NCBI RefSeq assembly: GCF_954871325.1
Contig: NC_088779.1
Coordinates: 11,100,846 to 11,164,845, forward strand
Length of the DNA: 64,000 nt
Origin: Gordionus sp. m RMFG-2023
Taxonomy: Eukaryota > Nematomorpha > Gordioida > Chordodea > Parachordodidae
Direction of reading: 5' to 3'
The position numbers were made by a program, and so were the translations under genes. Numbering within the stretch: the first letter of the stretch is position 1; each line of letters opens with the position of its first letter. The notes under the pieces were generated by a model, which was given only the letters and a program-made list of their open reading frames with translations, made no database searches and was not told the origin of the DNA. Of the stretch, positions 45,827-57,500 are shown piece after piece.

Positions 45827-46193
45827 TGTTCAAACTTGAATGTACAGTACAGCCAATTTCATCAACTTTATTAATGGAAAAATATGCAGTAGTTCTATCG
45901 TGGCCAACAATACTTACGACCGTTTTATGGTTCAGTTAACATTGTCGTTCATGATTCTATTTTAGGGGATACCAATGCTGACATTGACAGATATATCGTT
46001 TTGCGTGTTCAAACTTGAATGTACAGTACAGCCAATTTCACCAACTTAATTAATGGAAAAATATGCAGTAGTTCTGTCGTGGCCTTTATAACAATACTTA
46101 CGACCGTTTTATGGTTGAGTTAACATTGTCGTTCATGATTCTATTTTAGAGATGGATACCAATGTTGACATTGACAGAAATATCATTTTGCGT
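45827..46193. repeat. tandem duplication of ~180 bp
   Basis: Two adjoining copies both start GTTCAAACTTGAATGTACAG and share GGAAAAATATGCAGTAGTTC, TACTTACGACCGTTTTATGG and TTGTCGTTCATGATTCTATT. Copies differ by a few substitutions and small insertions (CTTTATAA, GAT). Less AT-rich than the surroundings. Frames are short, so no coding claim. Confidence 0.85.
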
Positions 46194-47693
46194 TCTTCTT
46201 TTACCAGTATCCCAAGGCATAGGCATATCATCTTTATCAGGATGCAATTTGTTTTGTACACTGCTTTGTTAATCCGTCATTACTTTCATCTACAACCCTA
46301 AATGATATAAAATTATATATTAATTATTTCCTCTCCAGATGACCGCCCAGATTTATTTTGTCATTTTTTCCATCAAAAATTAAAATGTCAACAAGGATTT
46401 GCTCTTAATTTTATCAAATACATAATAAATAATTCTCATTGTTTTTTAAAAAAATTATCCTAAATATATATGACAATAAAAAAAAATATCTTAAAAATAT
46501 ATATAAATAATTTGCATATAAGGTTTAGTATTTAATGGCATTTTTGTAATTTAAATAGACAGCATTTTTTTTTTACTTAATATAAAAAAATATATATCCC
46601 TTATCAAATTCTTTGACAAATAATTTCGGAAATGCAAGTCATACATTAAATTTATCTGAAAAACAACAATAATCTTATATAAACAACATATTATTTATAT
46701 ATAATTTTAATTGATCATATTACAAAAAAGTATAAGAGTCGGTTATTTTTATTTTATTTGTCATGATTCTCTAATAAGTGGTTGCCCAGACCTTCCCAGT
46801 TTCCCTTAAACGGAATTTACTTTTTTTTTCCATATTAGACTAATTGGTAAATCAGATATTTCCCGTTCATGTAATGATATTAAAAATTTAACTATCTTCA
46901 AGGCGGGAAAAAATTTTCAAAATTATAATGGGTAGGACTGGGCTTGGATCCTCAAAATTAATATTAGCTTGCACCTGACTTAGGAATATCTTTTACAAAT
47001 TATTAAGGGTTGAGCTGGGCTTGATAAGCTTTTTTAAAATTATAAGATCTTGGATGCTTCCTAATATTGAGAGCTTGAACCTGGCATGACATCTATCGTA
47101 AAAAATGAATAAAAATCTCATTCCCCATCATTTTTGACAGGCTTTCTGCTAGTTTATATAAAACTCGGCCGAAGCCCGAGCAAAAGCGGACCGATGGGGG
47201 GGGGCAAAGCCCCATAAAATATTTTTAGTTGAGTCCCCTGAAATTATAAAGGCTAACGACGCCCCTGATAACCAGTTCAAATAAATTATCAAAAGGCAAA
47301 AAAATAATTCTTAATTAGCAAAAAAATCGGTACCTGTTCATTCCCCAAAACGGGTACATTAAATACACCCCTGTTTACATCAAATGGTATGAATAATGGC
47401 AATTATACTTTAATAAGGAATGAATGATATGAATTTGTTCCTATTATTTTAAAAAAAACAATCAATGCTGCATAATCTTAATCCAAATTAATTTTCATCT
47501 AACAAGAATGATATTTTTTTAAAAAAGATAATTATATCGTTCGCTAACCAAAAATAAAATTTAAAGTGAAAATTAATTATTAATTGATCTTAGATTTTCT
47601 TAGCGTCAATTATAAAATGACTGTTATTCAGATCAATATTTGAGAGCTCATTTATCTTTTTATGGTACTTTCAGCATATTCGTTCGATTCCAG
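46194..47693. other. intergenic stretch upstream of ARFRP1
   Basis: AT-rich, with MITE remnants at about 46930-47060 (GGACTGGGCTTGG..GAGCTGGGCTTG) and 47150-47270 (CGGCCGAAGCCCGAGC and a G-run, then GCCCC). ARFRP1 regulatory DNA is presumably in the last few hundred bases but nothing specific is visible. Confidence 0.45.
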
Positions 47694-50600
47694 ATGTTTT
47701 CTCTTTTCTATGGTTTTTACAAATATTTAACAAAAAAAGATGAGTATTTTGTTCTTATACTAGGATTAGACAATGCTGGAAAAACAGTAAAATCATTTAT
47801 ATTGTTTTATATCTTTTTAGACTTATCTGGAGCAAGCGAAAATAAAATACTCTCAAAATTTGAACAAATCGAATTTGCATAGAGTTACCACAACTGTTGG
47901 AATGAATAGTTTGATAAAAATATTTTAAGTATATTTTTTATAAAAACAGTCGGTAGCATAATTATTGGGCCAAGCAAATTAAATTTTTGGGATCTAGGTG
48001 GACAAGAAGAACTTCAATCATTATGGGACAAAGTATATTTTAATATTTATATAAAAATATAATAATCTTAGTATTATTCAGAAGCACATGCAATTATTTA
48101 TGTCATTGACTCATCAGATACCCAAAGGCTTACAGAATCTAAAAATGCATTTAGTTATAATTAAGTAAACTTACTAAATACCTTTATAATATTTTAGAGA
48201 AAATTATACAAAATCACCTCATTAATAATTTACCAATAATGATATTATTGAACAAACAAGATCTAAAAGATTGTTTATCTTTGATTCAAATTAGAAATGA
48301 ATTTAATTCACTCACATCAAACTTGTTAATTAATCAACACAAGTTTTTTTCCATATCAGCAATAAATGGGTATAAAAAATTCAAGTCTTTTCTTTTTTTA
48401 TTGAAATTTATTTTGACAATATAAAAATAAACTTATAATTTATATCATAGATTCACTGGCCCAAAACTTTCAGGGATTTGGCCTTGGGCATATAAAAAAA
48501 ATAAAAAACTAAACCAAGACTTACTTGATATATTAAATACCTTAATTATACCAAATAACCAGTTAAGTCAAAATTATTCAAGATAACTAAATTTAAAGAA
48601 CTTAGAAAATTGATCCAATCTTTTTTGAATGATTTACAGAAACCAAAATTATTCAAAATGAATTTAAAAATATTAAAAAAATTGAAAAGTTACCCTCTTC
48701 ATTAGAACAGGGATCTACAACCCCTAAACTAATTAAAATAGTGCCCTCTTCATAAATTTCAACCTCTAAATCAACATTAGCAAAAATAGGAAATTAAAAT
48801 TATTAAAAACAAAGAAATCATAGTCAGAACTCCCTCTATTCTAAAAATTAAAAAAAATAATTTTATAAAATTAAATTTTGGGTAAGAAAAGTAATTGAAT
48901 TTCCATTTTTATAATTATAATTAAAATAATATTTAAAAAAACAAGTACTTATCTGATTTGATTATATATCTTTATAATTTTTTAAACAAGATATTTTTTA
49001 AACTCTGTGATTTGATTATATATCTTTATAATTTTTTAAACAAGAAATTTTTTTTTAAATATAATATTATTAATTTTTTTTTATAAAAGAACTTTTTCAG
49101 AGTTTGAAAATAATTTGTGATTTCATCATAAATAATTTTTTATTCTCGAAAATTACAAAATTTTTATTATAAAAGATTTTTACAAAGAATATTTGGCTTT
49201 AAATAAAATTTGATAAATGTTTCTTCTTATAATTTTTTTTACAATGTATTCAGGTTTTTTTTTAGAATCATTTGATTTTGTAGGTAGTGAATGATATAAA
49301 GTTCCTTGACCAAAACAATAATATTTTAAATTTGCTCTAACTTGACATTTTTGAAAAATTTCATAACATCACTCATGGAGTCATATATATAGATAGTGGC
49401 AAAAATGACAATAAAAAATATATGGGATCGCGAAGAGATAGGCTCAAATATGACCAGACATAGAATAAATTTCTTAAAACCTCTCCTTAACCGTAAACAA
49501 ATAAAAGCAAAATCACAAGAGGATATACAACAATTTGATCAAATGTTGGTCAGGAAGAGAGAAAATTTCCTAAATATAACCTCAAATGGGAACGTAGATA
49601 TATGTTGGAATCTTTTCAAGAAAGATATAACTGAATCCTATAACATGTTACCAAATATAAATGTATACTTAAGGAAAGAGTGGTTATCCAATGAAACTGT
49701 AGGAAAAATCAGTCAGCTAATAACTTGAACAGAGAACAATGGAAAGAGATACAGAAATTGCTGAGAAGTGATAGAAGGAAGTTTGTGGCAAAAAAAGCGT
49801 TTGAAATAGAGAAAGATATGAAAGAAAACAGAATATATGAAGTTTATAATAAACAAAAATATTTCTGCAAACCCTACAGTTTCAAGAAGCTACCTTCTTT
49901 AGTCTTAGCAAATGGAAATTAAATTTCGGACCAGGATGAACAAATAGCATTATGGTTAGATTACTATATGACAGTCTTTGATTCAAGGAAAGCCGTCTGC
50001 CAGACAAACACAAATGAGCATGTAACTCCACCCTCATCCGGTTTCTCCACTGAGGAAATCGAAAAAGTAATTAAAAAATTACGCAATAATAAAGCCCCTG
50101 GGCTTGATAATATAACAGCGGAACATCTAAAAACAGCACCCAAAATTGTATCCTCTTTCCTGTTATCTCTATATAACAAAATCTGGGATAGTGGCAAAAC
50201 ACCTGTAGAATGGAATAAGTCCTATTTATGCAATTTTCCCAAAATAAATGACCCAAGAGAGTTTAAAGACTATCGTGCGGTAGCCCTTACATCTACAGTA
50301 TCTAAGATATGGTCCTTCTAAAAAACAGGATCATGTCTTCAATTCCAGACTTACTACCCAAATACATCTGCGCATATAGGCCAAATAAAAATATTCTAGA
50401 GCCAATTCTAGCATTAAAAATAACAATACAAAAATGCTACAAATATAAAATCCCTGCCTTCTTCACTTTTATAGATTTTAGTAGAGCATTCGATACTGTG
50501 AATCACGAGGCCCTATGGAGGACACTCTTGGAAAGTGAGATCGAACTCAATATTATCTACATTCTGAGAAATCATTACTCTAAACTATCTGCCTGCTTTA

Positions 50601-53600
50601 AAGTCAACAATAAAATATCCCCCACCTTCAGAATAGAAAAAGGTGTGAAAAAAGCTGTACTCTATCACCGTTACTGTTTAATATTATAATCAGTAAAATT
50701 ATAAAAGAGGTCCTAGGATGCGCAAATCTAATAGAAATAAGCTCAAACACAACAATACGTTTAGAAAACAAAATAATATCTTATGCCGATGACATAGTCA
50801 TCATATCGACTAGCTTCGAAGAAACGAAAGATATGCTATATTTATTAGGAACCCTTAGCCTAAGAATGGGGTTAAAAATAAATTTAAAAAACTTGTATTC
50901 TTTCTTCTCCAAACGCAACTCAAAATCTAAATTTCACAATCGATGGAAATGAAATCAAAATAGTTGACAAAATAAAATATCTAGGCGTCATGTTTGACAA
51001 CACAGGAGGTTATAAAGAAGAGCTGAAAATAGGAATACAAAAAACAAGAGGAGCCTTTTATAAATACATGAAAATATGGAAAATAAAAGAAATATCTGTA
51101 CACACCAGACTAAGAATTTTTAATTCCACAGTTATTCCAATATTGCTATATGGAGGAGATCTATGGGAATTAAACAAAACGGAGAACAGAAAATTACAAT
51201 CATTCATAAATAACTGCCTCCGAATCATTAACGGAATCTTCTACCCGAGAGTAATATCCAACAATAATCTATGGAAGGTATCAAAACACACCCCAATAAA
51301 CATTACCTTAAAAAAACTGCGCATTCAATTCCTCGCCCACATCATAAGGAACTCAGAACATAATCTAGTTCATGATGCAATTAAATGGCTATACACTTAT
51401 AAAAAAAAGAATACAATAAATATAAATCCCTAGGTACTATAAAACAATAAAAGATGTAATGGAACTTAACTTAAACATGAAGCAATTCATCAAACTAAAT
51501 AATTGCAAAAACTCTATCAAAAAACTTTTCCGTATTAAGGATAGATATCTGAAATAAATAATTTCTTAATATTTCTAAACCACTGTGTTGCTTATAGATC
51601 AGGACAAACTAAAACTCAATTGGTATGTACTTTATATTTTAAATGTTGTTTGAAACAATATATGCCTGAACAAAATTTTTCTTAAAGTAATTAACTTACG
51701 CGCAGTTCTTGGGCATAGGCTCTTTATCTCTGCCCCGCTCTTTCTCTTGGAGCCTATGGACGCCTAAGTGCGTACAAGTATGTGCGGCTTGCCCACAAAC
51801 GTGTAGAGGGCTCCTCACATTTTTTTACTTTCGTACCCAAATTAATTTCGTTTTTCCAATTAGATGGAAGTGAGGAATACCTAGCGTAGCTCTGTTGTTT
51901 ACTCAACGGTTAGAGGGCATATGCGCTATATTTCACGTATCACGTATAATGTTTAATTTTTTTATGTCTGTACTCACTTTTTGCTTTTTAGTTTTGGGAA
52001 CCGCATCTGGCTAACTTTCATGCTTTAATCTCATAATCTCAACCTTTCAATAAGGAAATTCAAACTTTTATAAAATAAATTTTATTATCATGAGTTAACT
52101 TACTATACCATACAGTGGCACAGACAAGGGAATAATTTTAAAAAACTATAAATAATAAAATTTATATTGTTAAGCAAATTAGATATTTATAAATTTAATA
52201 ATATATTTATTAAATAAATAAAAAGAACATACAACTTCTATAAAGATTATAGAATCATAACATTTCAAAATATTTTGAATTGGGGAAAAACTTTAATATA
52301 TTTAGACTAGGGATGTACCAATATTTTTTATCGAATCAGGCCGATATTTTACCTTTATTGTTATATTTTTTTAAATAAATTTATTTCATTTCATATATTT
52401 GTTTATTATTTATTATGTAAATAAACTAATGTTATTAATAAGTTATTTATCAATAAAACTATTTTATAAATATTTTTAGATTAATAAATAAGAACTATAA
52501 CTATTATAATAGATTTAAATGACTTATGTTATGGAGTTAAATTATAGATGTAAATTATTAAAAAGTATATAAGATGAGTAGATGGTAGTGATACAAATTC
52601 GCTTCATTTGAGCCGACTTTTAAAAACGACTAACTCAATATTTTAGCCTGTAAATATTACATAAGCTTCGAGATTTAGATATCTAAAACTTTCTGTCATC
52701 AATGAGCAAATAATATTTATATGGATAAATTGAGCGATTTTGCAACACTAGATATATGATTTGAAAATTAAAATAATTAGCATGTTTACAGAATGTAAAA
52801 TCAGATATGATATCTGATCGGTAATCGGCCGATATTAATTTAATATTGGATCGGATCGTCCTTCAAAAAATGGTACACCCCTAATTTTAACATAATTGAT
52901 TTTTGAATCTTAATTTAAAATTCGATATTTAACACTCTTAAGGCATGCCATAGTTTTTATTTCGTTTATAACCAGTTTTTATTTATTGATTAGAAAAATT
53001 AATTGATGAATTAGTAGGTAATAATCATGCCTTCTATTTTTATAATTTCCTTTTACCATGATGTCAATCTTTGCAAATTATTTTATTTTATCAATAATTA
53101 TTTTCTCTAAACTATCCACCAAACGAATTGAAATACTAAAAAGTATGAAATGCACACTAATTATTGACATAAATATCAGCAGAGTTGTTAAAAGATACTT
53201 TTTAAATGGATCTAGATACAGATACATCGTCTAAAATAATATCTAGATACCGATATCTTAATCAAAAATCTATCTAGATAAGATACAGATACCACATTTT
53301 TATATCTATACATAGGATTTAGATACTTGTATCTATATCCTTTAACAACTCTGAATATCAGAGATAATGCTTCCATATTTTTGGATGACTTTACACTTAA
53401 TGCGTGATACGTATTTAGAATTTGGTTATTTGTGGCTGGCGAAATTGATTAACGAATTAATAAGTAAGACAATAAATTTTTACTTAGACCAGATAGTTAT
53501 AACTTCTAAATGGCATGATGCTAATTTTGACAATTTTCATTTTTACCAATAATTCTTTTCCCCTTTAGATCAAACAGAATAAAACATAAAATGTTCTAAA

Positions 53601-54313
53601 TAAATATATTATAATAAATATTAACAATATTATTAATTTTAAATAAAAGAAGTTATAATTCCTAGATTTAAAATTGTTAGAATTTATATTTTGGAAATTT
53701 ATATTATAAATTCTATTCAAAAATATTAAAAATTCAGAAAGATGAATGAGCAGTGATATGAGATTATACTGGAAGATATCGTTTTAAATATATCAAAATG
53801 TTAGTGCTCTTGTCTTTTTAAACGTATCAGAATATAAATATAGAGCCATGCGATTCCTGGCATTTTAAATTTTCTATTTTTTAAAAATAATATATTGTTC
53901 CAAATTTATGATATTTTAGCTGGAGAACATTAATTTTAATATCTATATTTAGCAAATTGTTCAATCTCTACCTTTTAGAAGATAAGTTTTTTAAGAATTC
54001 TATTATGATTAAATTTATGGGATATGTCCTTTCATTGAAAATATGACATTTAATCTAACAAATTCTCTACCTGCATAAAATTGGACATTAAATTTCGGCT
54101 AATTATTATCTGATAAATATTGGAAGTGGCGGCCCGCTACTTTTTTGAAAAGTTGCAGAACTTATAATAGTAGCATTAACAACACTGGTTTTCATCTCCT
54201 AATTTAAATTTTTTTATTATTTGAATAGGGAAGGAATAAAAGAAAGCATCAATTGGTTAATGGATCAAATGATCAAAAATATAGACCTCAAACCGCCTCT
54301 TAACAGTCAATAA
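47694..54313 (+). CDS. ARFRP1: ADP-ribosylation factor-related protein 1 (Arf-like GTPase)
   Basis: Six exons, 47694-47786, 47821-47908, 47950-48032, 48072-48153, 48198-48369 and 54229-54313, join in phase to 200 codons, against 201 in vertebrates. Motifs: P-loop GLDNAGKT, switch I TTVG (RVTTTVGMN), switch II WDLGGQEELQSLWDKYY, NKQD base-specificity motif (LLNKQDLKDCLS) and SAING. The N-terminus MFSLFYGFYKYLTKKDEY and WDLGGQEELQSLW distinguish ARFRP1 from other Arf-like proteins; no myristoylated Gly2, as expected (its N-terminus is acetylated in other species). It acts at the trans-Golgi, where it recruits Arl1 and golgins. Four introns are 34-44 nt; the fifth is 5.86 kb and full of transposons. 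The KGVR residues after SALTG in relatives seem absent. Confidence 0.9.
49396..51560 (+). pseudogene. non-LTR (LINE) reverse transcriptase, frameshifted
   Basis: Sense-orientation LINE body inside the last ARFRP1 intron. In order: linker region before RT (49396-49922, two frames), RT fingers NKAPGLDNITAEHLK (50041-50320), palm FIDFSRAFDTVNHEALW (50309-50690), YADDIVII (about 50780), then a C-terminal region LLYGGDLWELNKTENRKLQS and NNCLRIINGIFYPR (50990-51433). The frame changes at least at 49725, 50300 and 50680-50990. The endonuclease is not visible, so the copy is probably 5'-truncated. The class resembles Jockey/RTE-like LINEs; exact clade not determined. Confidence 0.85.
51561..52307. 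other. intronic sequence after LINE body
   Basis: Holds the likely LINE 3' end and a less AT-rich block at 51700-51930 (TTCTTGGGCATAGGCTCTTT.. GTAGAGGGCTCCTCAC). A remnant CAGTGGCACAGAC.. near 52115 matches the MITE end at 60723. No coding evidence. Confidence 0.4.
52308..52883. mobile_element. hAT-type MITE, 576 bp (TAGGGATGTACCA ends)
   Basis: Termini TAGGGATGTACCA and TGGTACACCCCTA are inverted repeats; ATCGG/CCGATAT motifs lie inside both ends. Flanks ATTTAGAC and ATTTTAAC match at six of eight positions, a decayed 8-bp duplication. Related CGATAT-rich pieces occur near 15040-15170, 15610-15650, 17870-17960, 55290 and 57650. Confidence 0.7.
53172..53361. mobile_element. 174-bp hAT MITE with perfect target duplication
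   Basis: Element 53180-53353 starts CAGAGTTGTTAAAAGATAC and ends with its complement TTTAACAACTCTG; AATATCAG is duplicated exactly on both sides. Interior is made of GATATC/TATCTAGATA palindromic words. Same termini as the 24595 element but unrelated interior. Lies in the last ARFRP1 intron. Confidence 0.88.
54118..54192. mobile_element. hAT remnant just before last ARFRP1 exon
   Basis: GCGGCCCGCTACTTTTTTGA and, at the other side, GTAGCATTAACAACACTGG, which is a right hAT terminus of the TTAACAACACTG type. Ends 36 bp before the terminal exon. Confidence 0.45.
54229..54313 (+). CDS. ARFRP1: ARFRP1 terminal exon
   Basis: After TATTTGAATAG, one base completes the Gly codon of exon 5 (phase 2), then EGIKESINWLMDQMIKNIDL and KPPLNSQ, stop TAA at 54311-54313. 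This matches the family ending REGIEWMVKCVxRNxxRPP. It gives the protein a normal length, so I prefer it to the nearer open segment at 48451-48586. Confidence 0.85.
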
Positions 54314-54518
54314 ATTATGTTATAGATAGATTAAATTAATTATAAATTTATATTTTGTAATTATATTTATTTTATTTATGTAAAATAATAAAAAGATTTC
54401 ATTATAGTTATAATATTAAGCTTATGAATTAATTATTTTAAATTAAATAAAAATAATTAAAATTGGTAATTAAGTTGATCTGTACCAAATTTATTTAGTC
54501 GTCTGCTTTTACACATTA

Positions 54519-57500
54519 ATGTTCCCATCTATTGTAAATAATAAAATTTAATATTTTAATTGTTGACTGAATTAGAAATTTCCTGATTTTTACGAAACAA
54601 AAAGAGTAAGCAAACAATTTGAAGAAAAAAAAGGTAAAATTAAAAAATTATCCATATTATTGAGACAATTTAATTTTTTAGTTAGCATCAAAAATACTGT
54701 TAATCCATTATATAATGAAAAAATAACATGCTCGGAATTCGAAAATTGTGAAGAAGATTTAAAAGAAATTAAGAAAAAAAATGAGGATATACAACACATT
54801 TTATGCGAAAAAGCTGCTAAGATACAGGAATGGAAGGAAGAGATGGAGGCTAAAATTAAAGAAAAGGTCAAGTCTAAAACAATATCTGTTAAAATTTTTT
54901 ATTAAAGGAAATTTTAAATAGCAATAATGAGGCCTTGATCAATTCACTTAGAAAGACAAATGTAGATTTGAAAGTTTATTTGATCTTTTTGTCTTAATAT
55001 AAAATAATTATAGGTAAAAAATGAAAACCTTAGAGATTTGATAGATAAAAGTTATGAAAAGCAAGACGAAATCTTAACTAAGTAGATAAAATTTAATTGA
55101 CCTTATAAATTGTAATTAAAACAGAATTGAAACTACTAGGGACCTTTGCCAACTTTTAAAAACATTCACAACAAATATGAATGAACAAATTATAATATGT
55201 AAGCATCTATTTGATTATCAAAAACAATTAAATTGATTTTGACTCGTAATTTATACATCGTGTATTTGACTTTTAATTTGTGTTTTTTGTTGGGATACAC
55301 CGATATTTTGATATTGGACCGAGCATTTTTTAGAAATTGGTTATCGGCTAAATCGTTATCTTATTCCGATATAATTGTAGATAAAAAGAAATTTTTATTA
55401 AATTTTATTTCAATAATGCAAAATATATATGTGAAACATTAAGGTGTTATTTGAACTTAAACTTTGAATATTCTACAAATTGATATTTGTAATATATTAT
55501 ATATATTTGAACATTTGTATTCCTTAAAAAAATATTATATAAAGATACTTTTTTTAATTTTGATACTAATTAAAATATTAGTTTAAAACGATGATTATAA
55601 TATAGTGATGAATAGTAACGCGTTATAAATAACAATAATTCAGGTAACGACGGTACTTTAATGGGAAAAATACGAATGCATAACTTATTTTTAGGTTACG
55701 TTATATTTTAATACTTAATATTTATATCAATTTAAAAAGTGCTATAATCGTTACTTCAAAACGTTACGCATGCCTTTCTGTTGCCTTATAAAAATTAACC
55801 CTATTGTCATTCGTTACTTTGTGAAAAAAGTGACTCATTACTTAAAAAAATTATAGGATAAGTTATTTTAGGCAAGATTTTGTAACAAGATTAGGGTTCA
55901 ACAACTGTTCTACGAACTATTAACTTACACAGAGGATGGAAGGGTTGTATTAAATTTAATAAAAATTTTAATTATGGGAATTTACTAAAAATATTTAAAG
56001 AATGAGAATCCTTATTCAGATCGTCAACAAATTTTTTTTATATCTTTAACAGAAGTTACTCTGTTATGTGTGTTATTTAAAAAAATATATAAGTGTGATT
56101 TTTGTTTGTATTTGTCAAAATATTTTCTCAAACTGAAAATAAGTTTATGGTTTTTTTCCTTCTTTTACCCCCTAATTTTATCCAGGGACAATAAATCTGT
56201 TCGATTTAAAATTTTACTATCAAATGTAAATTGTGAACAAAATTTTAATTCTAAACCTTTAATCTTTATCTTTGTAGGGTTGCGTTAATTAGCAGATTAC
56301 AAAACATGATATTATTTATTGACATTTTTTTAGGCATAATATAATTATCGTGGGAGTGGGAATGCATTTATTTTATCTCTAAATTTGAGAGAGCCGTAGA
56401 AACGGATTCCACAGCTTATAAAATAATATAAATACATTACATATCATATTTTTTAATTACTAACCTAACCATACAATATTCACCTATAAATGACTGTCAT
56501 TAACTAAAAATATTTAATTCCTATTTATCGTAATCTTCATCTAATTTGGCTGTTCTTCATAAGACTATTCCACTGAGTTAAAAAAAATTCCAATCTCCTT
56601 AAAGATTTTTCCTTAAAAAGAGCTGGTTAAAATGAAGACGGTTTATTTTTTTAAAGTAAGAAATAATGTTTTCAGATATCATTACTCAAAACTCATTATT
56701 TTTGAAAAGGTAACAAATTGCATTACCTTTCTTTAAAAAAAATTAATGCCTCTATTAACGACTTTGCCAACATAAAAACAAATTAGGCGCTTATTATTGG
56801 ATGTTTTCAACTTTATTATAGAGTAATGCTAGTGGAAACTCATTATTTTTGAATAACAAATTGCATTACCTTTCTTCAAAAAAAAGTAATGCCTCTATTA
56901 ACGACTTTGCCAACACAAAAACAAATTAGGCGCTTATTATTGGATGTTTTCAACTATATTATAGAATGCTAGTGGAAATAATGGATATAAAAATAAGACT
57001 TCTAAGGAAATAAATGCCAAATTATTTCCATGCCAAGAAAAATAGCTTATTTTGATGATGACTGATAACTCGGAATTACCAAAATTCTTCAAGAGAAATG
57101 ATAGATCTTTGGAAACCCTTAAATAATTTACAAATGTTAAACCTTTTTTATAAAATATAATATACCTCTGCCATATTGAATACTCAGTGAACAGGTTTTC
57201 AATACAAAAAATGCTGTGCCAAGAGATAGACTTGTTAAGCGATAAACAAACAATTTTTAATAATTAAAAAAAAATTAACAATATAATAAATTCCCTCTTT
57301 TATCTATTTGAATTTGAGGATTTGTAATAATAGATATATAAAATAAAAATTTCTCAAGTATGAAAGATTTTTTTTAGAGTTTTGGGCAAAATTTGAAAAC
57401 CTACTTTTGCATTCTCAAAATTTTTTTTGAATTTTAGAGATCAAAAATTTTTTATTTTGAACAATTTGTGAAATCCTGATTATAATTAACAACAAATAAA

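Noticed and set aside
48451-48586. Proximal terminal exon for ARFRP1 in matching phase
   Set aside because: Its translation (FTGPKLSGIWPWAYKK...) does not resemble the family end, while 54229-54313 does and gives the expected length. Kept only as an alternative.
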